Positions 55,847 through 64,000 of a DNA stretch of 64,000 bases are shown in pieces. Source of the stretch: Pseudomonas sp. MTM4 (GTDB lineage: Bacteria > Pseudomonadota > Gammaproteobacteria > Pseudomonadales > Pseudomonadaceae); contig NZ_CP048411.1 in assembly GCF_019355055.1 (NCBI RefSeq), positions 4,387,001 through 4,451,000 of the forward strand, in the 5' to 3' direction. Below the pieces are notes generated by a model that did no database searches, was not told the DNA's origin, and saw only the letters and a program-made list of their open reading frames with translations. The position numbers and the translations under genes are program-made. Position 1 is the first letter of the stretch. The number at the start of each line of letters is the position of its first letter.

Positions 55847-57100
55847 TCAATCCCAACTCAAAGCCCCACCGGTCTGATACTCAATAACCCGCGTCTCAAA
55901 GAAGTTCTTCTCCTTCTTCAAGTCCATGATCTCGCTCATCCACGGGAACGGGTTGGTGGTGCCCGGGTACTCTTCCTTCAAGCCAATCTGCGTCAACCGG
56001 CGGTTGGCGATGAACTTGAGGTAATCCTCCATCATCGCGGCGTTCATGCCGAGCACGCCGCGGGGCATGGTGTCGCGGGCGTATTCGATTTCCAGCTGCG
56101 TACCCTGGAGGATCATTTGGGTCGCTTCGTCCTTCATGGCGGCGTCCCACAGGTGTGGGTTTTCGATCTTGATCTGGTTGATCACGTCGATGCCGAAGTT
56201 CAGGTGCATGGACTCGTCGCGCAGGATGTATTGGAACTGCTCGGCGGTGCCGGTCATTTTGTTGCGGCGGCCCATGGAGAGGATCTGGGTGAAGCCGCAA
56301 TAGAAGAAGATGCCTTCCAGTACGCAGTAGTAGGCGATGAGGTTGCGCAGGAACTCTTTGTCGGTCTCGACGGTGCCGGTGTTGAACTCGGGGTTGGAGA
56401 TCGAGCGGGTGTACTTGAGGCCCCATGAGGCCTTCTTCGCGACGCTCGGGATCTCGTGGTACATGTTGAAGATCTCGCCTTCATCCATGCCCAGCGATTC
56501 GATGCAGTACTGGTAAGCGTGGGTGTGGATCGCCTCTTCGAAGGCCTGGCGCAGGATGTACTGGCGGCACTCGGGGTTGGTGATCAGGCGGTACACGGCC
56601 AGCACGAGGTTGTTGGCGACCAGGCTGTCGGCGGTGGAGAAGAAGCCGAGGTTGCGCATGACGATGCGGCGTTCGTCTTCGCTGAGGCCGTCTTTGCTCT
56701 TCCACAAAGCAATGTCGGCGTTCATGTTCACTTCCTGCGGCATCCAGTGGTTGGCGCAACCATCCAGATACTTCTGCCAGGCCCAGTCGTACTTGAAGGG
56801 TACGAGCTGGTTGAGGTCGGCGCGGGCGTTGATCATCTGCTTGTCGCCGACGTGAACGCGGGCGGAGGCGCCTTCGAGGTCGTCCAGGCCTTCCTGGATG
56901 TCGAGGTCGTCCAGAGCCTTTTTGGCGCGGGCGATGGCAGCGGAGTCGTCAGCGGCTACGGCGCGGGCTTCTTCGACGGAGCCGGCGGCGTCCTGGTCGA
57001 GCTTGGCGGGGGCTTCGTTGCTGGTGGCAGCGGCTTGTGGGGCTGCGGGCGCGGCGGTGGTAGTGGTTTCTTCTTCGTCGAATTCGTCCCAGCTCAGCAT
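55847..57100 (-). CDS. nrdB: class Ia ribonucleotide reductase beta subunit
   Basis: A 417-residue R2 subunit carrying the diiron-tyrosyl radical. An acidic N-terminal extension of ~100 residues (typical of Pseudomonas NrdB) precedes the core: [27 protein letters not shown] (E/H ligands), [14 protein letters not shown] and [12 protein letters not shown] (ligands E, H); the C-terminal tail TGGALSWD docks on NrdA. ATG 57100 with GGAGAAA upstream. NrdA, normally just upstream on the same strand, is not present within the window. Confidence 0.95.
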   Translation of the reverse strand: MLSWDEFDEEETTTTAAPAAPQAAATSNEAPAKLDQDAAGSVEEARAVAADDSAAIARAKKALDDLDIQEGLDDLEGASARVHVGDKQMINARADLNQLVPFKYDWAWQKYLDGCANHWMPQEVNMNADIALWKSKDGLSEDERRIVMRNLGFFSTADSLVANNLVLAVYRLITNPECRQYILRQAFEEAIHTHAYQYCIESLGMDEGEIFNMYHEIPSVAKKASWGLKYTRSISNPEFNTGTVETDKEFLRNLIAYYCVLEGIFFYCGFTQILSMGRRNKMTGTAEQFQYILRDESMHLNFGIDVINQIKIENPHLWDAAMKDEATQMILQGTQLEIEYARDTMPRGVLGMNAAMMEDYLKFIANRRLTQIGLKEEYPGTTNPFPWMSEIMDLKKEKNFFETRVIEYQTGGALSWD

Positions 57101-57235
57101 GGCGGTTTCTCCTGATTGGGGACCGGTGTGGCCGGTCGGGAATGTTCTGGGCTTTTGTGTGTGCACGCAAAAGCGGGTGTTTGGTTGGGGGAGGGTGGTG
57201 GTGCCCTGCGCCCTGGTGTTCTGTATTAGGTCGGG

Positions 57236-57392
57236 GTTTAGTCCGGCCTTTTGTGTTGTCTGGTGGGGCTGCCCCTCACCCTAGCCCTCTCCCCGGAGGG
57301 GCGAGGGGATGGTCGGGAGTTTGGTCCCGGCCTTTGTGTTGTCTGGTAGGTCGGCCCCTCACCCTAGGCCTCTCCCCAGAGGGGCGAGGGGA
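57236..57392. repeat. two ~75-bp tandem repeats upstream of nrdB
   Basis: Copies at about 57236-57310 and 57319-57392 (period 83) share the GTTTRGTCC..GGCC start and end in a palindromic CCCTCTCCCC..GGGGCGAGGGGA. Further on, 57437-57483 resembles the common pseudomonad REP (GTAGGAGCGAG type, inverse orientation). No coding region found in 57101-57902. Confidence 0.6.
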
Positions 57393-57902
57393 CTGGATTG
57401 GCGGTGGCCTCGGGCTATGCGTTAACTCGGGTGGTGAGTTGGCGGATAGCGCTTCGCGAGCAAGGGCTAGGCGCCCCCCTCGCTCCTACAATGTGATTCC
57501 ACTTCGCGAATGAGAACGCAGCGTTCCCTCGCATTTGCAATTTCGCCTTTGCTTCTTCAGCTCGGTGTGAGCGCGAAGCTGAGCGAGGCAGCGCTAGGCG
57601 TCTGCCAAGTCGGAGCCCCTGAGCGTACGCCTGTACGTGATGGGGGCCGGCTTGGTAGACAACAACGCGCGGTCCGCTCAGATCCGTGCGCCAGCTAACT
57701 TCTTATTGACAAAACGCCGATGCCATAATCGTAAACATTTCTGCGCGGCCCGAGTAGTAAGGGGGGTGGCTGTTGAGGAGGGTCATTGATGAACGAAAGC
57801 GTATACATTTTGGCATAAACAGGCTCCTTTTCGGCGTGAAAGTATACGGCAGTGCCGCTGAAATTTTTTTTACGTTTTGTCGGCCTTTGCTGACCTGATT
57901 CG

Positions 57903-58601
57903 CTATGTGCGCACGAAGCGCAGTGTTCCTGCGGTGTTGCGGCCATTACGCCAGTTTCGTGCTGTCCAGTAGAAACCAGAAAGAATGAGCTGATCGTCCT
58001 TGCGTAGCACTTCCAGTTCGGCTGCTCCTATGTGGTTCGACTCGTCATCTCCCGAGGGTTCAGACAATTGCGACACGTAAACATAGGTAAGACGATGGGG
58101 TTCGTCATGAGCCGAAACCCTGGGCTTGCACATCAAACTGTAGGAGCGCGACTCCCCATTTCGCCCTTGGACGGTCATATTCACAGTGATCCGGTTGAGG
58201 GTCGCTTTAATACTCATTACCGCTTCAAACTGCTCAAGCTCGACGCTATTAACGTCATTGGGATCAAAAGCATTGAATGTCCGCTCACGTGAGTTAGCAG
58301 CATTCTGAAGCGCTTCATGGACAGAAATGTTGGATCGAAGCTGTCCTTTCCAAATGCCGGTCAGGTCAGGGAACAAGCTATCAGAGCATGCTTCTGCTGC
58401 TTTCCATATCCAGCGAAACACTGGACGGATGTTGCCTAGAAGGAATATGGCCCCAATGGTAAGACTGGCGACTCTCCAAAGGAGCGAAACGAGCTCCGTC
58501 ACGTCATCGGGCCTTTCCTGCCAGGTGACACCAAGAAAAACAAGTAGGATCAGTGCCAGTACGCCTATCACAAGGCTTTTCAGGCCGAAAACGGCATACA
58601 T
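57903..58601 (-). CDS. cap15: CBASS effector Cap15-like (2TM + beta-barrel)
   Basis: A 232-residue protein with two TM helices (VIGVLALILLVFLGV near 12-26 and LWRVASLTIGAIFLLGNI near 41-58) and a C-terminal beta-barrel matching the SMODS-associated 2TM/beta-strand-rich effector (Cap15) domain: PDLTGIWKGQLRSN, MSIKATLNRITVNM, LTYVYVSQ, HIGAAELEV and LSGFYWTARN. In the family the barrel binds a cyclic nucleotide and oligomerisation disrupts the inner membrane. ATG 58601 has GGGGG 5 nt upstream. Divergent from the CD-NTase gene with a 76-bp shared gap. Confidence 0.8.
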   Translation of the reverse strand: MYAVFGLKSLVIGVLALILLVFLGVTWQERPDDVTELVSLLWRVASLTIGAIFLLGNIRPVFRWIWKAAEACSDSLFPDLTGIWKGQLRSNISVHEALQNAANSRERTFNAFDPNDVNSVELEQFEAVMSIKATLNRITVNMTVQGRNGESRSYSLMCKPRVSAHDEPHRLTYVYVSQLSEPSGDDESNHIGAAELEVLRKDDQLILSGFYWTARNWRNGRNTAGTLRFVRT

Positions 58602-58677
58602 CTCAACCCCCTATGTTGTGGTAGACATCCGTGATTGGCACACCATATAGTGGTGTCGTCATTGGGTCAACGGAGCG

Positions 58678-59856
58678 ATGTCGATGCCAGCTTTCAACCT
58701 GCACAGTCTGTTGGACAGTACGGTTTACGCGACCACCTACCTAGACCGACTGACGCTTTCCAGCGATGAGCGAGACGAGATGCAGAGCGCTCGCACCGAA
58801 ATACGTGATCGGCTCCGTTCTAAGCTACCCGGCATGCTTCAGAAAGCACTCGGTAGTGAGCAACAGGTGCGCAAGCCGCGTTTCTTCACCCAAGGCTCGT
58901 GGGCTTACAAGACCTTGAATTCCCCTTGCCGGGATCCCCAGCAAGCGGATCTCGACGATGGAACCTATCTCCCATTTAGCTATCTTGAAGCGGCCCGTCC
59001 GTCTGTTATGAGCAATGTCTTGTTTGCCTGCGTTGAAGAAGTGCTGCAAGGCTTGGCGGATGAAAAGGGTTGGAAACTCATTGACGACAATCCAAATTGC
59101 ACGCGCCTTGAGATCGCCGGCGACAAGCACATTGATGTGCCGGCCTACAGCATTCCGGATGCTGAGTTCGAAAAGCTTAGGGAGATCCGGTCGATGGCTG
59201 TCTGCAAAGCGCTCGACAGCATCTTGGCGAGTGCCCAGCTAGACGAAGACGATAAGTGGGATTTGATGCCTACTCATGGTGTGCTCATGGCCACCAAAGA
59301 TCGCGGCTGGCGCGATAATGATCCTCGGCCAATTAAGGATTGGGTTGAATCCGAAGTTGCTTTAAAGACCGAGCAGTTACGTCGGGTCATGCGCTACATA
59401 AAGGGGTGGCGTGACAATCAGGTATGGAGTGGTGAGGATCCCAAGTCCATTCTCTTGATGGTCGCAGTTGCGAAAGCGCTCGATGTGTCACTACCTCGAC
59501 GCGATGATTTAGCCTTGCTGAAAGTTGCAAAGGAACTGCCCAAAATTCTCCAAGGCAAGGTCATGAACCCCACGACAATTAACAAACCCATCGAGGAGCA
59601 AGAAGATATTGCTGCGCGTTTGGATAAGGATGGCATTCGTGCCGACGTGGTGGCTCGCCTCACTCGTTTAGCACAGCAACTGGACGAGGCAATTTATCGC
59701 TCTAGTACTCCGGAGCAAGCATGCAAGCTTCTGCAAGAAGCATTCGGTCATCGTATGCCCTTCGATCCAGGGCGAGTGGTGATTGATACAGTTCAAAGCA
59801 CTCCTCTAGAGAGGACGAAAGCAGTGTCCCCTGTCGGTATTATGACGGCGGGTTAA
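58678..59856 (+). CDS. CD-NTase, DncV-like cyclic nucleotide synthase
   Basis: A 392-residue cGAS/DncV-like nucleotidyltransferase. GSW at 73-75 and DLDDG at 91-95 give the catalytic Asp91 and Asp93; the third Asp is D153 in KHIDVPAY. RFFTQGSWAYKTLNSP and DDGTYLPF are close to V. cholerae DncV (RFWTQGSFQYDTLN, DDGTYMPM), so it belongs with that clade, where 3',3'-cGAMP is the known product of DncV; the real product cannot be read from sequence. ATG 58678 or 58684; the latter has GGAG at 8 nt. Last base before cap2 by 3 bp. Confidence 0.9.
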   Translation: MSMPAFNLHSLLDSTVYATTYLDRLTLSSDERDEMQSARTEIRDRLRSKLPGMLQKALGSEQQVRKPRFFTQGSWAYKTLNSPCRDPQQADLDDGTYLPFSYLEAARPSVMSNVLFACVEEVLQGLADEKGWKLIDDNPNCTRLEIAGDKHIDVPAYSIPDAEFEKLREIRSMAVCKALDSILASAQLDEDDKWDLMPTHGVLMATKDRGWRDNDPRPIKDWVESEVALKTEQLRRVMRYIKGWRDNQVWSGEDPKSILLMVAVAKALDVSLPRRDDLALLKVAKELPKILQGKVMNPTTINKPIEEQEDIAARLDKDGIRADVVARLTRLAQQLDEAIYRSSTPEQACKLLQEAFGHRMPFDPGRVVIDTVQSTPLERTKAVSPVGIMTAG

Positions 59857-59859
59857 ACA

Positions 59860-61524
59860 GTGGAACTGAGTAGGATCCATTCGGCATTAATCGGGTACGG
59901 CTACGAGCTTCAGCAAAGTATGCCGTACCCAATATACAAGGGACTTCTTCGCCCGAAGGGCGAAGAAGTCCCCATCCGTATTCATTTTTCGGATGTATCA
60001 CTTGTTTCTCTTCCATCCATTGAGCTTGTTGAGCGTCCGGTAGGGCTGCCAAAGGTGTGCGCTCACATTAATCCGTATGGATTTTTATGTTACTTGGGGC
60101 GTGATCAAGCCTATCTTCCGAGAGGTAATATTGGTGGAGCGGTTGTAGGTTGTCTTGAGTTAGCCCAGCGGCTTCTCGAACGACTTCTCGATGGCGATTC
60201 TCTGATAGATACTCGTGATGAATTTTTGGTCTATTGGGGTGGTGGCGATCTACTTCTTGATATTCCCCAATCAAGATCTGAGGGACTGTATGAGCATTGT
60301 TCAATAATTACTCTCCCCAAAAATGATGCTCGCGAGGAAATATGGATTTTGGGGAGCGACGAAGAGGCTCTAGTTGCTCGCTACGAGAACTGGGGTGGCC
60401 AAGAAGCCTATTCAAACTTGATATTACGGGTCGTGGATTCAGTTTCTTTGCTTGGTGTTTCTGAAGAGTGGCCGCCCACTAATCTCCAACAATTATCTAC
60501 GTGGTTAAAGGTTGCAGATTATAAAGCCCATGGTGGACTAATGTCTGTGCTGAAAGATGCATACAGGCTTCGCCAAAATCTTGTTCTTCTTTTGGTTCGG
60601 GCACCTAATTGCTCTTGCGCAGTTCTTCTTAATCTTTCTGTTGTGAATAAAATCGTTAAGGCTAGGACTCCAGATCAGTTTATGCGTTCTGTTCTCCGGA
60701 GCTACCCTAGAAATGTAAAGGTTAGCCGGCTAAGTCCGATTCCGATTGACGCGGAGTCGTGGTTGTCGCGCAATCTTATGGAGGGATATAAAAGTCTTGC
60801 AGGAAAAAATATTGCTTTAGTTGGTTGTGGTGCGATTGGTGGATATTTGTCAGATTTACTTGTGAAATCTGGTGCTGGTTTTTTAGGTGGTTCGTTAATA
60901 CTTATTGATGATGATGATTTGTCTATGGGTAATTTGGGGCGTCACTTTCTTGGCTTTGAATATATTGGCCAGGACAAGGCTTCCGCTCTTAGTTTAGAGT
61001 TACGTAACAAATACCCGGAGGTGAAGTTGCACGCATACAGCGATAGAGTGAAAAATCTGAGTGTTTTTTCAGAGGTGGACTTGGTCGTCGATGCAACTGG
61101 TAGTGAGGCATTTTCTCAGTATTTAGGCGAGAATTTTATTTCCGGAAATCTTCCTCCAATAGTATTTTCATGGGTTGTCGGAGCGGGCTGTGGTGCTCAA
61201 GCCTATTTATTGCATGAACGCGAACAAGCCTGCGTAAGTTGCTTGGAGCATACTAAACCAGGCGGCCAGCTTTCGGTTATGCGGCGAGAGTATGAGATGA
61301 AAGTGAAGAATGCAGGTGCATGCGGAGATTGGCTTGTTCCATTCTCCGCGCCTGCTGCACTGCATGCGGCAGCTCTAGCTGCTGAAATCGCCCTTGATTG
61401 GTCAAGTGGAATATTCAAGCCTACTTTACGAAGTATTACTTTGGACTATGCAAATGGAAAACAGGTGAAGCCGATTTCGCCTAGACAGAGAGCAAACTGC
61501 GAAGTATGCAGCCGCTCGCACTGA
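59860..61524 (+). CDS. cap2: CBASS E2-E1 fusion conjugation enzyme (Cap2)
   Basis: A 554-residue protein from GTG 59860. The N-terminal E2-like part has CAHINPYGFLCYLG with the candidate catalytic Cys77; the C-terminal E1/ThiF adenylation domain begins with NIALVGCGAIGGYLSDLL near residue 315 and contains LIDDDDLSMGNLGRH and a Cys pair set (CVSC ... CEVC) that would bind zinc. Cap2 conjugates the CD-NTase C-terminus to target molecules and primes it. The CD-NTase ends in a Gly (ITAG-like MTAG), as needed for conjugation. The gene is AT-rich. Overlaps cap3 by 19 bp. Confidence 0.9.
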   Translation: MELSRIHSALIGYGYELQQSMPYPIYKGLLRPKGEEVPIRIHFSDVSLVSLPSIELVERPVGLPKVCAHINPYGFLCYLGRDQAYLPRGNIGGAVVGCLELAQRLLERLLDGDSLIDTRDEFLVYWGGGDLLLDIPQSRSEGLYEHCSIITLPKNDAREEIWILGSDEEALVARYENWGGQEAYSNLILRVVDSVSLLGVSEEWPPTNLQQLSTWLKVADYKAHGGLMSVLKDAYRLRQNLVLLLVRAPNCSCAVLLNLSVVNKIVKARTPDQFMRSVLRSYPRNVKVSRLSPIPIDAESWLSRNLMEGYKSLAGKNIALVGCGAIGGYLSDLLVKSGAGFLGGSLILIDDDDLSMGNLGRHFLGFEYIGQDKASALSLELRNKYPEVKLHAYSDRVKNLSVFSEVDLVVDATGSEAFSQYLGENFISGNLPPIVFSWVVGAGCGAQAYLLHEREQACVSCLEHTKPGGQLSVMRREYEMKVKNAGACGDWLVPFSAPAALHAAALAAEIALDWSSGIFKPTLRSITLDYANGKQVKPISPRQRANCEVCSRSH

Positions 61525-61867
61525 TTGATCCGGGGTCGGGGCGGCTTGTAGTAGTGAGCGCTTTGGTGATTGAGCTTGTTGCTCGGTATAAGCAGCTGAA
61601 AGCGGGTGACCCGGAGTCTGGCGGGATTCTGATTGGTCTGCGAAGAGGGGAGCATTTCGAGATTACTGCTGCCACGATGCCCCAAGTAGACGATAAGAGA
61701 ACTAGATTCAGATTCGAGCGTGTCGAGCGTGGGCATGCTGAAGCGCTCAAGAAGCGTTGGGCTGTGAGTATGGGTGCCGAAAATTATTTAGGGGAATGGC
61801 ATACCCATCCAGAGGATCACCCATCCCCATCATCGATTGATGTGAGCGAGTGGCAACGAGCCGTCGT
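61506..61867 (+). pseudogene. cap3: CBASS JAMM protease Cap3, 3' end replaced by IS
   Basis: About 120 native residues from ATG 61506. The JAMM metalloprotease motif is complete: Glu37 in PESGGILIG, His99 and His101 in EWHTHPED, Ser109 and Asp112 in SPSSID. Right after SEWQRAV the reading frame runs into a truncated IS5-family element and stops at 61994 (162 aa total, about 40 foreign). Cap3 normally removes the CD-NTase-Cap2 conjugate; activity of the truncated form is uncertain. Confidence 0.82.
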
Positions 61868-62660
61868 CGACGCGCCGCGACCTGCCAGATCACTTCGCGG
61901 CCCGCATGTTCTGAGCGCTTTTCGACCCCGGTGTAACCGGCATCGGCGCAGACGACGTTCTCCACGCCATGCAGCAGTTTGTCGACCTGGGTGACATCCG
62001 CCACGTTGGCCGCCGTGCCAACCACGCTATGCACCAGCCCCGACTCGTCATCCACACCGATGTGGGCCTTCATGCCGAAGTAGTACTGGTTACCCTTCTT
62101 GGTCTGGTGCATCTCCGGGTCGCGCTTACCGTCCTTGTTCTTGGTCGAACTGGGTGCATGGATCAACGTAGCATCGACGATAGTGCCCTGACGCAGCGAC
62201 AGACCGCGGTCACCGAGATAGCCATTGATGACGGCCAGGATACCGGCAGCCAGTTCGTGTTTCTCCAGCAGGCGACGGAAGTTGAGGATGGTGGTTTCGT
62301 CGGGAATGCGCTCCAGGCTCAGCCCGGCGAACTGACGCAGGATGGTCGTCTCGTAGAGCGCTTCTTCCATGGCCGGGTCGCTGTAGCCGAACCAGTTCTG
62401 CATCAAATGTACGCGCAGCATCGCCATCAGCGGATACGCCGGACGACCACCTTCACCCTTGGGGTAATGCGGCTCGATCAAGGCAATCAAACCCTTCCAC
62501 GGCACCACCTGATCCATCTCGATCAGGAACAGCTCTTTACGGGTCTGTTTGCGCTTGCCGGCGTACTCGGCGTCGGCGAAGGTCATCTGCTTCATCGGAA
62601 AACTCGGCGGGTGGAGTCCGGACATTTTGCCAAAATTAGGAAGTCTTCTTCAGAGTTTCC
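61868..62660 (-). mobile_element. truncated IS5-family element
   Basis: The left end (GGAAACTCTGAAGAAGACTTCC at 62639-62660, minus strand) with its flanking TTAG (62661-62664) is intact; the transposase runs 62595-61868 on the minus strand and is about 93 per cent identical to the intact copy at 51144, but the last ~85 codons and the right end are missing and are joined directly to cap3. The terminal repeats differ from the intact IS, so it is a sister element, not a copy. Confidence 0.85.
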
Positions 62661-62709
62661 TTAGTGCTTCGCTGTTTGCAGTGCTAAGCCAGGTCGCTCC
62701 ACGGCAGAG

Positions 62710-63747
62710 TCAATCCTCACGCATGAATTTCTCATAAGAGTGAGCGTGATAGGAACACAGCCCACCATTGTGCTGGTCTTCTTGCCCCAGACGCTCCTCA
62801 CACATCTCGCATTCCGTGTATTCGAGTTCAGCGGCACACCACAGGCAGGACTGCTCATAGATGAGGAACGCTCCACGGCCACACTGATTGCAGCCCTCAA
62901 GGCTGGCCTCGCCTCCGTCACGCGGGTCGTAACTATGGGCGTTCTCCAGCGCGACGACCATGAGCGGGGCAACCAAGTCTGTGTATCCACAGGCGATACA
63001 GATAGCCTTAAAGCGGTCATCGTTGCGTTTAACAGTATCACCTGCGTCCAGACTTTCTTGCGCAGGCGCTAATAAAGTTGAACCGCATTCCGGGCACTTA
63101 GACTCCTTCAGCCAAGGCTCCATTCCTTCAGGCACGTAGGCCTCAGACCAAGCCTCTTCGCATCGTTTTGTGGTGTCTACAAAGAAGTTGTGATGCAACA
63201 GCATGAGCTGCCAAGCGTCCCCGAGGATAGCTGCTGGTGACTCCTCCAGCTCCGTCTGAATGAAATCCCGTAACACCGGGAACAGCTCCGCCACGAATTC
63301 GGCTACCTCACCTAGCGTGTGAGCGGGATGGAGATGCTCAAGATGGTTGCGGCACGCCTGCAGTTTTTCGATCACATCCCAATCAACATCTATCTCAAAA
63401 GCTTCAAAACGCTTTTGGATCGTTCCCACATCGATTGTGGTGGGCCTGAACTTGCCCACCGGCACCCATGCGATACCCCCTTCCCCATCTGAATGAGGCA
63501 AAACCTCCGGTGGATTGAAGATTAGCGCCGCAGCATTAGCGGGGTCATCGACACACGTAGCGATTTTGTACTTGAATAGGAGCAGTACGCCTGCGAAGAG
63601 GTTTCGAATTGCCGAGAGCGCCCGCGCTGGATCGCCCGCTGGATGTCTGCAGCGCTCGAAGTCCTCAACGCCTAACCGAATAGAGGTAAGCGCGTTCTCC
63701 CGAAGCTTCGCGGCATCAAGCCTCGGCATCGGGCGTTGGGTAGCCAT
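62710..63747 (-). CDS. zinc-ribbon protein of unknown function
   Basis: A 345-residue soluble protein. The N-terminal ~200 residues are helical and HEPN-like in feel (RNHLEHLHPAHTLGEVAEFV), followed by three Cys pairs: CPEC...CIAC (about 224-255), CNQC...CLWC (about 291-312) and CEMC with CSYH at the C-terminus, giving two or three zinc ribbons. Start ATG 63747 (MATQRPMPR) after AAGGG. No family recognised. The HEPN resemblance is inference from RNHxxH (R-N-H-L-E-H), the usual HEPN RNase motif being Rx4-6H. Confidence 0.65.
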   Translation of the reverse strand: MATQRPMPRLDAAKLRENALTSIRLGVEDFERCRHPAGDPARALSAIRNLFAGVLLLFKYKIATCVDDPANAAALIFNPPEVLPHSDGEGGIAWVPVGKFRPTTIDVGTIQKRFEAFEIDVDWDVIEKLQACRNHLEHLHPAHTLGEVAEFVAELFPVLRDFIQTELEESPAAILGDAWQLMLLHHNFFVDTTKRCEEAWSEAYVPEGMEPWLKESKCPECGSTLLAPAQESLDAGDTVKRNDDRFKAICIACGYTDLVAPLMVVALENAHSYDPRDGGEASLEGCNQCGRGAFLIYEQSCLWCAAELEYTECEMCEERLGQEDQHNGGLCSYHAHSYEKFMRED

Positions 63748-64000
63748 ATGTTGATTTCCCTTCACGGCCTCAGATAACTCAGCAGATATTAGCTGACTGC
63801 ATCTGTGAACGGCACGCACTTCCCAGAGCCAGCTTAGTCTCGGGGCGACGCCTACAAGAAAGGGGGGTTGTCAGCATTTACCAACGTCCTTCCTTAGCCG
63901 CAAGAAGACGCCTCCATTCAAAGACTATCCTCGCACGCCAATAATTTCATCCCAGCGCGTCGTGTACCGTTGACTCAACATCTCCCGACGGATAGCCCAA

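Noticed and set aside
56456-57115. 219-residue plus-strand frame over nrdB
   Set aside because: Antisense to nrdB; low-complexity Val/Gly composition.
57705-57733. TTGACA/TCGTAA promoter-like pair on the plus strand
   Set aside because: No plus-strand gene follows before the CD-NTase 950 bp away; cap15 lies between in the other direction.
61867-61994. C-terminal 42 residues of the open cap3 frame
   Set aside because: They are antisense to the transposase gene of the truncated IS, so not native Cap3 sequence.

Overview
The window looks like chromosomal DNA of a high-GC gammaproteobacterium, most likely the Pseudomonas/Stutzerimonas stutzeri group. This is inferred from gene content (glpF-glpK, an RlhA-type U32 protein, class Ia nrdB, a PfeRS-like iron regulon, BdlA-like chemoreceptor) and from several REP families that carry the GTAG head typical of pseudomonads. 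No database search was possible; all names rest on motif and architecture recognition.

Layout. 1-31 kb is mostly core or near-core: glycerol uptake (glpK, glpF), a Suv3-like RNA helicase, two tandem penicilloyl-type serine hydrolases, an acyltransferase, DUF72, dienelactone hydrolase, an SDR, a sugar-efflux MFS pump, a cytoplasmic PAS-PAS chemoreceptor, RlpA-like and RlhA-like proteins and a voltage-gated-like K+ channel. At 21.5-29.5 kb lies an iron-uptake block transcribed on the minus strand: two-component system, TonB-dependent receptor, SAM methyltransferase, then DUF3649, PepSY-TM and DUF3325 with ATGA-type overlaps; Fur-box-like sequences precede the regulator and the receptor. 29.5-34.2 kb is a decaying stretch: two remnants of CAP-domain genes, a broken TerC gene, a MITE-like element and several very small proteins. 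34-50 kb carries a series of regulator/enzyme pairs in divergent arrangement (HxlR/SDR, TetR/DUF2855, LysR/azoreductase, MerR/class IV aminotransferase), an orphan curlin-repeat protein, and a candidate LysM-glycine-zipper toxin with an overlapping membrane immunity-like gene.

50.8-63.7 kb is accessory. A complete IS5-type element splits a membrane-protein gene that can be rejoined exactly; a tandemly duplicated RAYT (REP-associated transposase) unit sits among two interleaved REP families; an AT-rich membrane-anchored protein and nrdB follow; and then comes a type II CBASS anti-phage locus: a divergent Cap15-like 2TM/beta-barrel effector, a DncV-like CD-NTase, a Cap2 E2-E1 fusion and a Cap3 JAMM protease whose 3' end is replaced by a truncated copy of a sister IS. 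A zinc-ribbon protein of unknown function lies beyond it. In this system the nucleotidyltransferase would make a cyclic nucleotide on infection, Cap2 would conjugate and prime it, Cap3 would remove the conjugate, and Cap15 would disrupt the inner membrane on ligand binding. The CBASS locus, with its divergent effector and disrupted Cap3, is the most notable content of the window.
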